Assembly (NCBI GenBank): GCA_002633005.1
Contig: NMRA01000022.1
Span: 993,357 to 1,018,224 of the forward strand
DNA length: 24,868 nucleotides
Source of the DNA: Phoronis australis
Lineage: Eukaryota; Phoronida; Phoronidae
Direction of reading: 5' to 3'
Made by a program: the position numbers and the translations under genes. Under the pieces are notes generated by a model. That model was not told where the DNA came from and searched no databases. It was given only the letters and a program-made list of their open reading frames with translations. Shown piece after piece: positions 1-11,826 of the stretch. Position 1 is the first letter of the stretch; every line of letters starts with the position of its first letter.

Positions 1-1834
1 CCAGCTCGTAAGCTATGATGATGGAATGAGCCCACGATCTGAACACAATGTATAAGCCTACATGTACGTGTCTTAGCACTCGGGCAATCTGGGCCAGAGT
101 GAGGACCTGGCATCACTCGCCCTAGAATGAAAGCAGTTTGTTCGTTATTTATAAAATTTGCAAATACACTCACAAGGTGCTACGTCCCTTATCGTAAGGC
201 CGTTTTTGTGTTTGGCCGAAACACGTTTCCTTTGAAATGTACCGAATGCATTGTGGCTCTTGACTAAATGGCATGTTCCACATACTCTTGATTCCAGGCT
301 CTCGTGCGGCGTACAAACCGATGCCATTTCTGTAGTACACTGAGTTTCACGTACTAAAGAATTTTGAACACCGAAACTTTCTCAGTCAACTAAAAGTTTT
401 ACTACAGCCTCTACAAACGTACCTTTTCATGTCTGAAAAACAGGCAGCTGTAGGCCAACTCAGGCACATCTCAGTATAAAGTACAGCCCCAATAACAGAA
501 AAAAATAAATATTTTTAATTTTTGGCTCGTTTCCTAGCAATTCTAAAGGCTATCAAATCTCTTATTAAAATTCTTTTTGAGACACAGGGTCATGGTGGGA
601 ACTCTTTTAACGATCTAAATGGGAATTAGGAGACTGTTCCGACTAAAATGCAAATTCTAATTTATTGTGTTTACTCTGAATCATCTCATATGAAGTTTAC
701 AATTCCGAACCGATGGGAAGAGATCGATCTTCCGATGGACGTGCCCAAAATGGGAAAGACGCGGATACAGGCAGCGTCAGTACTGTGCCGTGAAGTAGTG
801 CCTCAGTCTTTCATTCATTATAACGCCATTAAAATTTGAAATGAATCAGTTTTTGAAACGGAAATCTTTAGGAAAACCACAGCAACCGCATCGAATAAGG
901 GTCAAAACATCAATGATTTCCAGGAAGTTTGATTTATTTTTACACAAAATCTTATCTTCTTGAATTTCTCGTGCTGGAGTACGTCGGTTACTGCTGTGAA
1001 AACGACGTGAACAAAACTTTAGTTTGAAAAGAGAAACTACAATGAAATTCAGTAACGACATCTGGATTCTCAAAATGATAGGTTCGTCCTTCAAACCCCG
1101 ACCTTTGCACTTCAGCATCTTTGTCATAGTCTTGTGTAAGATTGCCTGACGTGGCTGGAGTTCGCGGCAAGAGCTTTTGCAATGTGCGGTAAGGTTTGTT
1201 AGACCGGTTGTGTTGGCTGGTTTCTAGCCCAGCCGTAGATCAGCTCTAAGACGGGTTCGAACACACGTTCTTCAAACTTGGGTCGCCGCGTACGTTTTTC
1301 TGTCGCAGAGAGCTAAAGCTGCGACGGCACTTACTGTAAAATCCCTAAGAGCCGCCATTTTGTTAATTTACCCACTGGAGACCAAGTGAGGAATAGTTGA
1401 TTTCCAAACAATCACAAAAAACAGAGGATTTTGCTTTTATTTCGATCTGGTATAAAGTGAGCTAAATCTTCATTACATCTAATCGAACAACTAATCTCAA
1501 ACGCTCCGTTTGGGACTCAAAGACTTATGTTTCAAGACATTCATGTACACGGAATGATCACCCGCCGGGTCGAGACTCCCTTCTCATTTCTAAGTCTATA
1601 TCGGCGAGGAAATGAACTCGGCAGTGTACTAACCACAATGCAAAGTTACTAATCAAACACTGGGATTAGTTTCTCTTTGTCAAACGCAGTTATCGACCTG
1701 TACGTTGACACAATTCTGTGTACACAACGCACACCCAAGTAAGTACCCGAGTTTAGCATGAGATCTTTCAAGAAGTCGAAATATAGCCAGCGAGCGTGCC
1801 ACGCGGAGAGAACGTGCCCAAGCTGACGGGCGAA
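1..1834. other. 5' flank of the GT31 gene, no supported gene
   Basis: Short open frames occur on both strands but none shows a recognisable domain, convincing splice signals or a good start. A TATAAAG word lies at 1451-1457, about 380 bases before the glycosyltransferase ATG; it could be a core promoter element, but one such match is weak evidence. No tRNA, rRNA or clear repeat is seen. Confidence 0.5.
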
Positions 1835-3085
1835 ATGTGCTACAGAAGACTTCACAGACTGATACTGAATCAGAGAAGGCACGTGACAGGCTGTATTCTT
1901 CTTATCGTGACTTTGGAGGCGCTTCACCTTACGTTTGACTACGCATCGCAATGTCGAGGTAATAAAAAGGAATCCGAATTCGCGGTTATACCGGCAGATT
2001 CAGCTGTCGAAAGGAATTCTGAAAAGCATGATACTTACGTATATGTCATACCACGTGTGAGGCTACGGAACGATGAGAAGTTCTACCCAAATGCAACTAA
2101 TAATTCATTCGCGTTAATACACCATTACCCACCAGACGTAAACCTGATTGAGTTGGTAAGTCACATACGGCAAGGACATAAAGTCAACGTGGAGCCCATG
2201 AACAGTTTAGAGTTTAGCTTCACTCTAGAACCCGAAAGATGCGAGTCAGAAAAATCTTATTTCTTGGTCTATATAATTAAGTCTCGGCCGACTGCATTTG
2301 TGAGAAGAAGCGTAATCCGAGATACCTGGGGCAATAATTCTTACCTGGGCATACATGTACCAGAAGTTAGAACAAAACGAATATTTTTGATAGGTAAACA
2401 CGAGTTCATGACCCAGATTGTTGAAGAGAGTCACAAAGAACGGGACATTTTGCAAGGTAATTTTACAGACGACTATGAGCATACCACTACGAAAACACTT
2501 ATGGGGATTCGCTGGACTGTGACGGCATGCAAGCAGACGAAATTTCTCGTTTTTGTTGACGACGACGTCCTGCTTCAACCTCGAGTGTTAATGAAGACGT
2601 TAATGGTGCCGCAAATACAACATATTCACAAACTGTATTTTGGCTGGTTTGAAGGCATTCATAACAGAGTGAGACGCCATAAAAACATGGGCCCTCCAAG
2701 AGACATGATTCTTACTGGAGAAATGTACCCATTTGATCGGTACCCTTTAGTAGCCCCGGCAGGAACTTACGTCATAAACATGGATTACGCGATAGACGTG
2801 AACATTGCAGCGCGCTATGTAAAACATTTACCCCACGATGACGTATATTTGGGCATCGTTGCGAAGAAGCTAAACATGCAAGTTGTTAGTACAAAAGATA
2901 TCATTATTGCAAGGCGACCAAATTCGGCGAAGTTCTTGCGAAGTCATCACCTGATACCTCGATGTGAAACATGTATTTCCTTCTGTTTAGAATTTCTACC
3001 GAAACATGTGTTGCAACTTTGGAAATATCGACAGAAAATCAAGCCAGAAATCAAAGAAGCAGGCTTCCGCTTGATTCAACTTTAA
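1835..3085 (+). CDS. beta-1,3-galactosyltransferase-like protein, GT31 family, brainiac-like
   Basis: Predicted Golgi type II membrane glycosyltransferase of 416 residues that would transfer a sugar from a UDP-sugar in beta-1,3 linkage onto a glycan. Donor and acceptor cannot be read from sequence. A short basic cytoplasmic tail is followed by one hydrophobic segment (about residues 17-34), a stem, and a full GT31 domain. Family motifs in order are RRSVIRDTWG (157-166), ERDILQGNFTDDY (202-214), TTTKTLMGIRW (217-227), the metal/nucleotide-binding DDD (242-244), YPFDRYP with APAGTYV (298-313) and DDVYLGIVAKK (335-345). The FVDDD, YPFDRYP and DDVYLGIV forms are closest to brainiac/BRE-5-type members as I recall them. 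N-glycosylation sequons are at N89, N167 and N209. The gene is intronless, as is common for GT31 genes. ATG 1835 is the first in-frame ATG after the TAG at 1784-1786; the frame is open from GTG 1796, but a GTG start is unlikely in an animal. Length and motifs suggest a functional gene. Confidence 0.93.
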   Translation: MCYRRLHRLILNQRRHVTGCILLIVTLEALHLTFDYASQCRGNKKESEFAVIPADSAVERNSEKHDTYVYVIPRVRLRNDEKFYPNATNNSFALIHHYPPDVNLIELVSHIRQGHKVNVEPMNSLEFSFTLEPERCESEKSYFLVYIIKSRPTAFVRRSVIRDTWGNNSYLGIHVPEVRTKRIFLIGKHEFMTQIVEESHKERDILQGNFTDDYEHTTTKTLMGIRWTVTACKQTKFLVFVDDDVLLQPRVLMKTLMVPQIQHIHKLYFGWFEGIHNRVRRHKNMGPPRDMILTGEMYPFDRYPLVAPAGTYVINMDYAIDVNIAARYVKHLPHDDVYLGIVAKKLNMQVVSTKDIIIARRPNSAKFLRSHHLIPRCETCISFCLEFLPKHVLQLWKYRQKIKPEIKEAGFRLIQL

Positions 3086-4720
3086 TCTGAGGAATTCGTT
3101 AATTAGGATAGGCCTACAAACAAAAAGAAAAACTTATGGTTTGTTTGTCTGCTATTTCAATTCCACCTTTAGTTATGTTGGTTAACTGTAACAGAAGTTT
3201 CTGAATACAAACGCCTGTGCAATATTCACTGAAAATGGTGCTGATGTTATTGAATTTGGAATGCTGTCGCCATACCCAAGCAGGGGTTGTGTATGCCCAG
3301 ATGTGCCATATGCAGAAAAGTAGTCGCATGTCAGAAAGTAAAGCGTGAACACTCAGATTGACCCCACTGAGATTGACCCCTGCACCCCAATCAGCACGTA
3401 CAACCGTTTCCGTTACACGCCGGTCCACCTTAAGCTTTATCACCCGCCCTTCGAGGCTGTTGTTGCCGTGCACGTTTAGTGCTTTAAAAGGCAGCGGCCC
3501 GGCATCTGACTGTTCCGCGGTTGAACCAAAAAATATAACAATTTGAGTACAATCTGGTACGACTCCTCCTGGAATACCTTCTCGCTGCCTCACGTCTCTA
3601 GACCATACTATTTTCTCGTCCACTTGATGACTTGTTAATTATAATACCAAGAAGACAATACTTGGTGCCTTCCAGAGTTCTTGCAGTATCTCCTCAGGCC
3701 CGTAGCCAGAATTACGCAATTGTTGCTTCAAATTTCTAAAACAGTAAACCTTTTGATATTTCGCAAAAACTGGCATCGTCACTGTACCGTTTTCGGAAGC
3801 GTCTCTAAGGAGCTAAACAGTGGATGGCATAATTAGTTTTCAGTACATTTCTCTCAAGAAATTCAGACAGCAACTACAGTAACGTCAATGTAGATGTTGT
3901 AAGATCCATTTTTATCAACGTTACGCAATGAAGAGACGAGATATACATCAGGTTAATACGTTTTGAAATGTTATCTTCCTGGGATTTATCCGTTCTCCAA
4001 ACGTTATCTGTCGGTAACTAACTATTTGTTGTTGTGGACACATGTATCAGCGCCAATATGGCAATATGTCTGAGTCTCCTCTCCTGCAGTGTACTTGCCC
4101 GGATGAAGTGAAAACATCGCGCCTTCCCGCCCAACGACTACGGGACACATCGATCGAATCCCGTGAACTTCCCCTGGCTACTGGCCTGCTCCGTCTAGGA
4201 GAAACTGTCTGGGCACAGTTCGACGAGACCCACCCTTTTTCTCGCACCCTTGGTTTCAATCGCGTTTTATTGCATGCTATTTTCTCAATTGAAACAAGAG
4301 CACTTTAGGCGTTGGGCCACTCGAGTGTTTCCGAGCCTCTAAAAATCCGTCTTGTGCACACTTACTGTTAGTAAGAGTTACCCTTATTGTGTGTACCATT
4401 GGGACGATTCTTCAAGCGGTTTCTATTTTTGCTGACAATCGCTCATAAGCCCCACCAACTACACATCGATGATACCCATGTTTTTGGTAACTGAACTCGG
4501 TGACTGTTTTCAATAGTTACCACGTTGTCATTTTCTTTCGTTGTGAGCTTGTAGGCAAATTTACGGGGGGAGGCATTGCGGCCCCCCTTGGCAAGAGCAA
4601 AAAAGGTAAAACAGCTAAAGCGTGACTAAGTATTGAGTTTATTAATTAACCCCGTCAATTAACATTATACGACCGAAACATGATTTGTCAATTTGTGGAG
4701 TTTTAGGGGAGGGGGGGGGG
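3086..4720. other. Intergenic region 3' of the GT31 gene
   Basis: No supported gene. Two unrecognised open stretches occur: 3114-3623 on the minus strand without an ATG start, and 4042-4308 on the plus strand with an ATG and higher GC than its surroundings. No canonical AATAAA signal was seen close to the glycosyltransferase stop. A G/C-rich inverted-repeat-like motif (ggggggaggc ... gcggcccccc, around 4564-4588) and a G-run immediately before the gap resemble the G-rich repeat ends seen at 10270-10690. Confidence 0.5.
3351..3380. repeat. 15-bp direct tandem duplication
   Basis: Two adjacent units, actcagattgacccc (3351-3365) and actgagattgacccc (3366-3380), differ at one base. No function is implied. 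Confidence 0.85.
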
Positions 4721-5624
4721 NNNNNNNNNNNNNNNNNNNNNNNNNNNNNNNNNNNNNNNNNNNNNNNNNNNNNNNNNNNNNNNNNNNNNNNNNNNNNNNN
4801 NNNNNNNNNNNNNNNNNNNNNNNNNNNNNNNNNNNNNNNNNNNNNNNNNNNNNNNNNNNNNNNNNNNNNNNNNNNNNNNNNNNNNNNNNNNNNNNNNNNN
4901 NNNNNNNNNNNNNNNNNNNNNNNNNNNNNNNNNNNNNNNNNNNNNNNNNNNNNNNNNNNNNNNNNNNNNNNNNNNNNNNNNNNNNNNNNNNNNNNNNNNN
5001 NNNNNNNNNNNNNNNNNNNNNNNNNNNNNNNNNNNNNNNNNNNNNNNNNNNNNNNNNNNNNNNNNNNNNNNNNNNNNNNNNNNNNNNNNNNNNNNNNNNN
5101 NNNNNNNNNNNNNNNNNNNNNNNNNNNNNNNNNNNNNNNNNNNNNNNNNNNNNNNNNNNNNNNNNNNNNNNNNNNNNNNNNNNNNNNNNNNNNNNNNNNN
5201 NNNNNNNNNNNNNNNNNNNNNNNNNNNNNNNNNNNNNNNNNNNNNNNNNNNNNNNNNNNNNNNNNNNNNNNNNNNNNNNNNNNNNNNNNNNNNNNNNNNN
5301 NNNNNNNNNNNNNNNNNNNNNNNNNNNNNNNNNNNNNNNNNNNNNNNNNNNNNNNNNNNNNNNNNNNNNNNNNNNNNNNNNNNNNNNNNNNNNNNNNNNN
5401 NNNNNNNNNNNNNNNNNNNNNNNNNNNNNNNNNNNNNNNNNNNNNNNNNNNNNNNNNNNNNNNNNNNNNNNNNNNNNNNNNNNNNNNNNNNNNNNNNNNN
5501 NNNNNNNNNNNNNNNNNNNNNNNNNNNNNNNNNNNNNNNNNNNNNNNNNNNNNNNNNNNNNNNNNNNNNNNNNNNNNNNNNNNNNNNNNNNNNNNNNNNN
5601 NNNNNNNNNNNNNNNNNNNNNNNN
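4721..5624. other. Assembly gap (904 N) preceded by a G-run
   Basis: All bases are N. The left edge is GGGGA followed by ten or more G (4706-4720), a typical sequencing drop-out context. Any open frame running through the N's is an artefact. Confidence 0.99.
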
Positions 5625-6350
5625 TGGAATAAAGCAATTGTGATTTATTTTCCAGAACTGAAATTCTAAATCAATTTTAATCGATTTAAAAATCGATATC
5701 ATACTAGTAAAACAGTTTGTGGTTGTAGTAGAATTGCTGTAAACCACTTTCCACTATTTTCTTGGCCTTTTTCTGTGTGGTGTTCTGTTCTTTCAAAAGG
5801 CGGCAGCATATGACGACCTTAGGAGTCATTATAAAATGACTGCCGAAAAGCAATGCACAGTTCAAACAACTCGGCATAAATAAAAGAAAACTTTTGAATC
5901 AACCAATACTATGGATTTGTGAGAGTCAAATCAAGTTCTATGGAGAGCATAACTTTGAAGTGGAATAATTGGGTGAGTACGACAACAAGCCGGTTTTATG
6001 CTTAGGCGGACGACCATTGGGTTCCCGAGTATACTAACCCTATAACTGAAACAGATAATTTAGGAGAGTGGTGCCTCTTCTAGGATAGTTCTCAAGAAAA
6101 TGTCGGAGTTGCGAACCTGTTGTCTATAATCTATGCATTTACTTCAGGCGTTTGGGTTTAGCTGTTCCTTGATCGCAAATGACGTCACCCAATACAAAGA
6201 AAACATAAAGGTTGGACACTCACAATCTGCTTGCTCAGAATCTCCTACTCAAATGTGCACGGAACTAAGCGAAACTTGCATCGAACAAATCTTTGAATAC
6301 CTTCTTTTATTTGATCTCTTCAAATTGCCTTCGAGTGGTGATTGAACGAC

Positions 6351-6372
6351 AAGAATGCCAAAAGAATGCCAA
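6351..6372. repeat. 11-bp direct tandem duplication
   Basis: AAGAATGCCAA occurs twice back to back. Confidence 0.85.
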
Positions 6373-9300
6373 AATCACAAATTCAAGGACCTTATTCCGT
6401 GATGTCATGGCAGACGGTCTGCGAACATCCGGGTTTTGGCGGACAATCCCGAGCTAAATTCGAAAGTCTATTTTCGCGCGCCGTCAATCTCTTGACTACT
6501 AGGTCATGAGAAGCAGTGAGCACATTAAAAATATCATTGCCAAATAAATGTAACTACTTAGATATTTGTGACAAATATAAATTATCCTGACACTGTATTG
6601 ATGTGCGAAATATTTTGTCTACTGTGATTTCTTATGAAGGTTTTACTTTTAGACAAAACCATTGAGTTTACTCGTCGGCCACGCGCATTGTAATACTTGC
6701 ACGGACAGCGTTTCCTGGCCGAGTGTGTGTTGTGCTTCAACCAAAAAAAGTGCGTGATGTCAAGATGTACGCCAGTTTATGCAATAAAATCTAAATTAAG
6801 GGCTTAAATGAGCTGTCCGTAAAATAAAGTTACATATAATCGTTAAAATACTAACTTTAACATTCTCAATTAATTGAGTTTTTGATTAGAATTATTGAAT
6901 TTGAAATGTAGGTTGCTTGCTCAAACTCGAAGTTTCACCTATGACAGGCGTGCAAGTTGAAGCACAACTGAAATCCGCCATGTTTACTATTTTAGGTCCT
7001 TGAATTCAGAGTTTTGAGATTGTTTTGAAAATTCCATCGCCAATTGACCACTCACAAGTACAATTAATGGGATCAAGGAAAGATAAGGCTTCGAATATTT
7101 ATGCAATGCCACACTGAGAGAGGTGCACGCAGATTATATTCGGATTTTGGACAGTTGAAGTTGGGAGCCTCGGCTTGGCAAAGTTTAAAGTACCTACCCC
7201 ATAACTAATACACAATCCGTACTCTAAAAACGTTTAAATGAACGCACCACTCACGATTCGCACCCGCGAAGAACCACCGCCTTTTTGAACTTGCCGCGAA
7301 CCCGGAAGTACAATTCATTCAGGAACCCAAGCCGAGAAAACGCCGTCAGTGCGACCGGAGCAGTGCCTGTTCCAGCCTGCAAACGGGGATAAAATAATCG
7401 ACAGCGCGTCTTAATTTAATAAAATCAAAATACGGACAACTTTATCGAATTTGCTGAAGAAATGTGGCGAATAAATTTCGACATATATTATTTTGCCAGA
7501 CTCGGGACCGCAGCCTATCGGACCCGGTGCGGGTCGAGACCACACACTGGCGAACCGTAAATGCATGCGGTTGCAAGCTGTTTTGTCGAAGTAAAATAGT
7601 CAAATCATAAATGCCGCATATATTCAAAGGTAGTTTCAGACACTTGCATAAAATTACGGACTGGTTAGTCCTGTGTCACAGTGCCGCCGCAGAGTAGCTT
7701 CAATGCCAGCTACCAGTGAAGACTATCGTCAAAATACCGCTTGATAGTAGGCCTATACAACTTTGCACCAAGGCTACCCTTAGGCCTACATGTAACAGGT
7801 CGCTTGCCACGAGGTTTATTTTGAACGTTGGTACTTTTAGAGAACTGTGCAATGTTGTTGGCTTTCAATAGAGATTTGCCCAGACTTTTTATGAGCGCAC
7901 CAAGCCTAAAAGAATGGGGGGGGGTGGCTGGAATTTTTGGAAATGTCTATCTTTTACTATAAGATTCACTGGATATGTTCAGAGCTATGAATTGCAGACG
8001 CTAAATTTTGGTACTTTCTGTCTTCTAGTGGAATATTGTCTCATTTTCTACTTTTTTCGGAATTCGTGCTTCTCTGACTGAGACAGACCTTTTTCCAGGC
8101 TCCAAATAGGGGGCTCGTTCGAGCACATAAGTATGACAAGTCCAATACAAAATGTTATTATTTTTTATTCATTAACCCAAAATGGTTCAAACTTTTAACA
8201 TAATAAGTAACTTAAAATGCACAATACTTTACAACATTTAGCAATACAAACACTATTCAACAGTGGACATGCATGTAACTATTTACCATGGTGACGGAAT
8301 AGTGTTTCCTTACACCAGAATTTGACAAGCATGATTAAAAAAATATGAAGTTCCAAGGAACAAGAATTAGAGGCTTGAAGCTTCACAATCCAACATAGCT
8401 TATTTCTCAAATTAAGATTATTCATATTGTTGACTTGATAACCTGAATAAGAAGCAATACATGACTTGAAAGCAACTGAGACTTAAAATTTAGAAAAATA
8501 TGAATCATTTTGTGACGCCGAATCAAGCCTTGAACAGCAGTTGACAGTCAAACAAAAAGCAATTTCAAAATTACTTCAACTATTTTTTTAGCTTAGTGTA
8601 AGATCACCCGTGGGAAATTTACAATAAAATAATTCGAATATATCTTATATTTTTGCACAAAAAACACGAAAATTGAACAAAGTTCCTTTTTTGTAGCAAC
8701 GTTTGTCAAAATGTATCAACGTTGAATCTTCACAAATTAAAAAGTAGCCGATCGAACATGCCTTTCAGTTCAGCAAAAGTCGCCTCGTTGTCGGTGCCGG
8801 CAGAAAGGAGACGAAACGAAGTGCAACGGGAATTGTGAGCACATTTATTACTTAATGAGTAACAACTGCGAGGCTGAAAATTAGTGAACACTGTTGAATC
8901 GTGCAGAATAGTAAGTAAAGATATGTCTAACTACATTTCACCGTAATTTGTAGGAGAAAACAATTTACACAAAGTTTTAAACTCGTAACTTATCCCGCTG
9001 TCCTCCAATATGGTCGACGCGATCCAAACAAAGAGACCCAAATTTCGCCACAAAACTTGAAATAACTTTACACTGCCTGCCCCGATTTTGATACTTTTTC
9101 AATTTTTACTGAATAGAATGCCCTACCTTTCCGATGATAGCAAAGTACTTTTTCAAAACGAGAAAAAAAATCAAAACCAAAAAAAATTGTTTCGACCTAT
9201 ATTGGTTCCTAGGTTCAACCGGCCTACGTAAGGAACTAAACACCAATACTACTTTAACATACTAAGTACGCGTAACATTCCAAAAAAAATCAACGAACAC

Positions 9301-10130
9301 TAACTACAAATTATAAATACACTACGCATGCAAACAGATCACGAAATATTACTAATAAAACAAAATAATGAAGACTTTTCGAGCAAGCGACAGCTCATTC
9401 AGTTACAAGGAAAAAATGACTGCGTTCAGGACAAGTTCCTGAAGTGATGAGCAGGAAATGTGGGTACGGAAATAACCGATGATAGCTTGTAATTATACGC
9501 TCACAGAGACGTGTCAAATACTGCTCCGACTTAATTCACTGTAACAATCTAGAGAATTTTTGCGTATTAAGTTCAATGAGTAGTTAACTGTAAAACTGAT
9601 GAATGACTGTTGTTGTTTATAAAAGGATCTGCTTTAAGAAAAAAGGTTATAAAGGTGATGGCAATTTATTATTTAGTTTTTGATTTTTAGTGATGGTGTG
9701 GTAGCTGATGGTGTTACTCTATCAAAAATCAAAAATTAAAGGGCAATTTTGACAGTAAAATCACCCATGAAAATCGTATTTTAATGATGTGGATTTCTGA
9801 CTCTGTCCCAATTTTTGTACTTTAGGGCGACCTAAAAGGGTTGTTGTGTTCCTTGTTAATTCCAGGTTGTCGTGTCTCTTGGGAGACATTTTTTTATTGA
9901 GTGCATCTGAATAAATTTATGTTTTTGATTATTTTTTGGAAGCTTTCCCAGATTTCCGTAAAACTTCCAGGATCAGATTTGGAAATTCTGGGTATCAGAA
10001 AAGGCATAAAAATTGGTGCTGTGAAACCTGTTGAGATACGAATAGATGTTATTGAAAGTATTTTGTGTCTGCAGTAAACTCACTATTCTAACACAATGTG
10101 TCCTTCGTTGATTACCACAATTGCCACGTT

Positions 10131-10170
10131 GAAAGCTAATTCCTTGTTTTGGAAGCTAATTCCTTGTTTT
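10131..10170. repeat. 20-bp direct tandem duplication
   Basis: Two units, 10131-10150 and 10151-10170, differ only at the second base (GAAAGCTAAT... against GGAAGCTAAT...). The unit count is two, so this is a local duplication and not a satellite. Confidence 0.9.
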
Positions 10171-10269
10171 GCAAGCGTTTCGCACCATCACTTGTTGATG
10201 CCAGAGCCTCAGGGTTAGCATACACTACTTGATAATTTCCTTTAATTATATCGCTAATTGGAACACACA

Positions 10270-10554
10270 GGCGGATTTAGGGAGGGGGGGTGGGCAGGGG
10301 CTACCGCAAGCAAAATGAAACAGCAACAGCGCGACGCGTGAGGAAATATAACTAGGACCGGTACTGGAGAAGCGGGGGTCTCAGACACCAGTTCGTGGCG
10401 GGATCTCGTTCCCGTTTTTTTAGTTTTAAAATTATTTTAGTCGATAGATTTCCCGAACAGAAGCTTCATACTCCAGGCCCCCGCAACAACTGCTCTTTGC
10501 CCAATTCCCCTAGGCAACATGTTGGGGCCCCTTCTGGTCCCTGATCCGCCACTG
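10270..10554. mobile_element. Possible non-autonomous DNA transposon remnant with GGCGGAT inverted ends
   Basis: The left end reads GGCGGATTTAGGGAGGGGG on the plus strand. The right end, CCCTGATCCGCCACTG, is its inverted counterpart: read on the minus strand it is CAGTGGCGGATCAGGG. A CAGTGGCGGAT-type terminus resembles hAT-like terminal inverted repeats. The ~285-bp span has no transposase frame. The left end has CACAGGCGGAT, not CAGTGGCGGAT, and no matching 8-bp target duplication was found, so it may be a decayed element or two separate fragments in opposite orientation. A third GGCGGAT end lies at 10654-10680. Confidence 0.4.
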
Positions 10555-10652
10555 AAACAGTACTACAAAACGTAATAAATAGTTTCTTCATAATCAATAT
10601 CAACATCACTGTCTCGCAAAAAATTGTTGCTGTTCTAGTATTGTAATTAGTC

Positions 10653-10690
10653 ATAGGCGGATTAAGGGGTGGGGGGTTAGCAGGGGACTC
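10653..10690 (+). repeat. Third GGCGGATTA...G-rich repeat terminus
   Basis: AGGCGGATTAAGGGGTGGGG is followed by a second G-rich stretch. It resembles, in the same orientation, the motif at 10270-10300. It is probably the end of a related element whose other end is not recognisable here. Confidence 0.35.
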
Positions 10691-10699
10691 AACGTCTTT

Positions 10700-11499
10700 T
10701 ACTATGAACTAGTCGCATAAAGTATACAGCGTGTAACAAACGTTACGGAAAAAAGCAGGTTCGCGCGCGAACACTCTGGACCATAAACAAGTATGTCTGT
10801 TAGCATGGTGTTACAGTTGAAAGCGTGGTGACCCACTGGAAGCTAGAGCACGCGCGCTTTGCGCGATTGTCTACTAGACAAATGTTGGCCTCTTTATGAT
10901 ATCCTAGATGTGACACTGCATTTGGCCCAAAGCTATTCAACTGAACGCAGACTCTGCTTCATGCTTTTGTCAGCACCTTTCGTCGCTGGCTTTTTCGTAT
11001 ACAATGTATCGTTGGTCACCCAAGCCCATCGTAAAAGTACAACAACCTTTGCGCTTCAGTTGACAACCCTTGTTTGTGGACAATCTAAGTGGTTGTCGTA
11101 GTGTTAACGTGATACCACGCTTTGATTGGATGGCATGTTTAAAAACATATCTTATGTGACCAATGTCAGCTAGCCGGGGTCCACTGCCGAAATTGAGGAC
11201 CTGCTCTGAAGGTAATAGAGCTTCGGAATCCCACCTCCTCGGAGTTCCAAGAGGTTTTATATTATATTTTTGACCGGCGCTGGAGCACAGCTGGAAACCA
11301 GGATAACCACCCATTTTTTATAGAATCGACTCGAAAAAGAGACTTATTTGTCGAGAGCATCCATACAATGTCATCGTGCCGTGTTTGTTCGACAAACACC
11401 ACCTCTTAATTTTGTTGGCATCAATTCCAAACCAACCCTTTCGTAAGCATTTTTGCACTGCTGCCTTTTTAAAAAGTACTATAGGACCTTATCAGGTAT
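10700..11499. other. Intergenic region, unassigned
   Basis: No supported gene. A 10-bp inverted repeat AAAGCGTGGT (about 10820) / ACCACGCTTT (about 11115) brackets roughly 300 bp and could mark another decayed inverted-repeat element, but the similarity outside this core is poor. Confidence 0.35.
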
Positions 11500-11820
11500 A
11501 CTTAGCCAAATGGCTTCAAAACTACAAACTTTAACTCAGAAAAGTAAATATTTCCTGAAAATGGAAACCTACAGAATTTGACTTTTTAGCACTGTGTCGT
11601 TAATTGAGTCGTGTGACGATCTCTTTGAAGTGAAGTTTAGAAATACGGTACTTCGATAGCAAAATAACGAAGTCAGCAATATTGACCAAATTCCATGATA
11701 TAAATATTTGACACGATGAAATTTAAAAATGGCTGTGATACAGTTTTCTAAATTATTTCGTTTTCGTTTTAAACAACATTTGATTTTTTCGTGAAAAATC
11801 ATAAAAGTGGTATTTTTGTG
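11500..11820 (+). repeat. Dispersed repeat, copy 1
   Basis: Aligns in the same orientation with the right end of the window (about 24508-24800). Shared landmarks in order are TTAACTCAG, a short T-rich block, CAGAATTTGA/GTAGAATTTGA, a cacagttttctaaa-type block, atttcgttttc/atttcgtttt and ttgattttttc-tgaaaa. The copies are clearly divergent. A minus-strand frame is open through much of both copies and translates similarly, but it has no recognised domain. This is probably an old interspersed element of unknown class. Confidence 0.6.
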
Positions 11821-11826
11821 AGTCAT

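Larger units (their letters stand above)
5625..10260. other. Gene-poor intergenic DNA with AT-rich blocks
   Basis: No supported gene in about 4.6 kb. A short frame at 6133-6345 contains an F-box-like pattern (see findings). 8150-9400 is strongly AT-rich with many A- and T-runs. Local inverted repeats occur at 5679-5697 (ATCGATTT/AAATCGAT) and at about 9674-9739 (tttttgattttt against aaaaatcaaaaa). A moderately GC-rich, CpG-containing patch lies near 7240-7420, but no adjacent coding exon was found. No RNA gene is seen. Confidence 0.5.

Noticed and set aside
1240-1265. GGGTTCGAACAC, resembling a tRNA T-loop
   Set aside because: No paired T-stem, anticodon arm or acceptor stem can be drawn around it.
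1796-1834. Extension of the glycosyltransferase to a GTG start at 1796
   Set aside because: GTG initiation is not expected in an animal nuclear gene. ATG 1835 is the first ATG after the upstream in-frame stop and leaves a normal type II membrane N-terminus.
3114-3623. 169-codon minus-strand open frame
   Set aside because: No ATG start, no recognisable domain, and it contains the translated 15-bp tandem duplication. One frame of this length is about what chance gives in six frames of 25 kb.
4642-5747. Several 300-codon frames over the first gap (and others over 20700-21181)
   Set aside because: They are open only because N's contain no stop codons.
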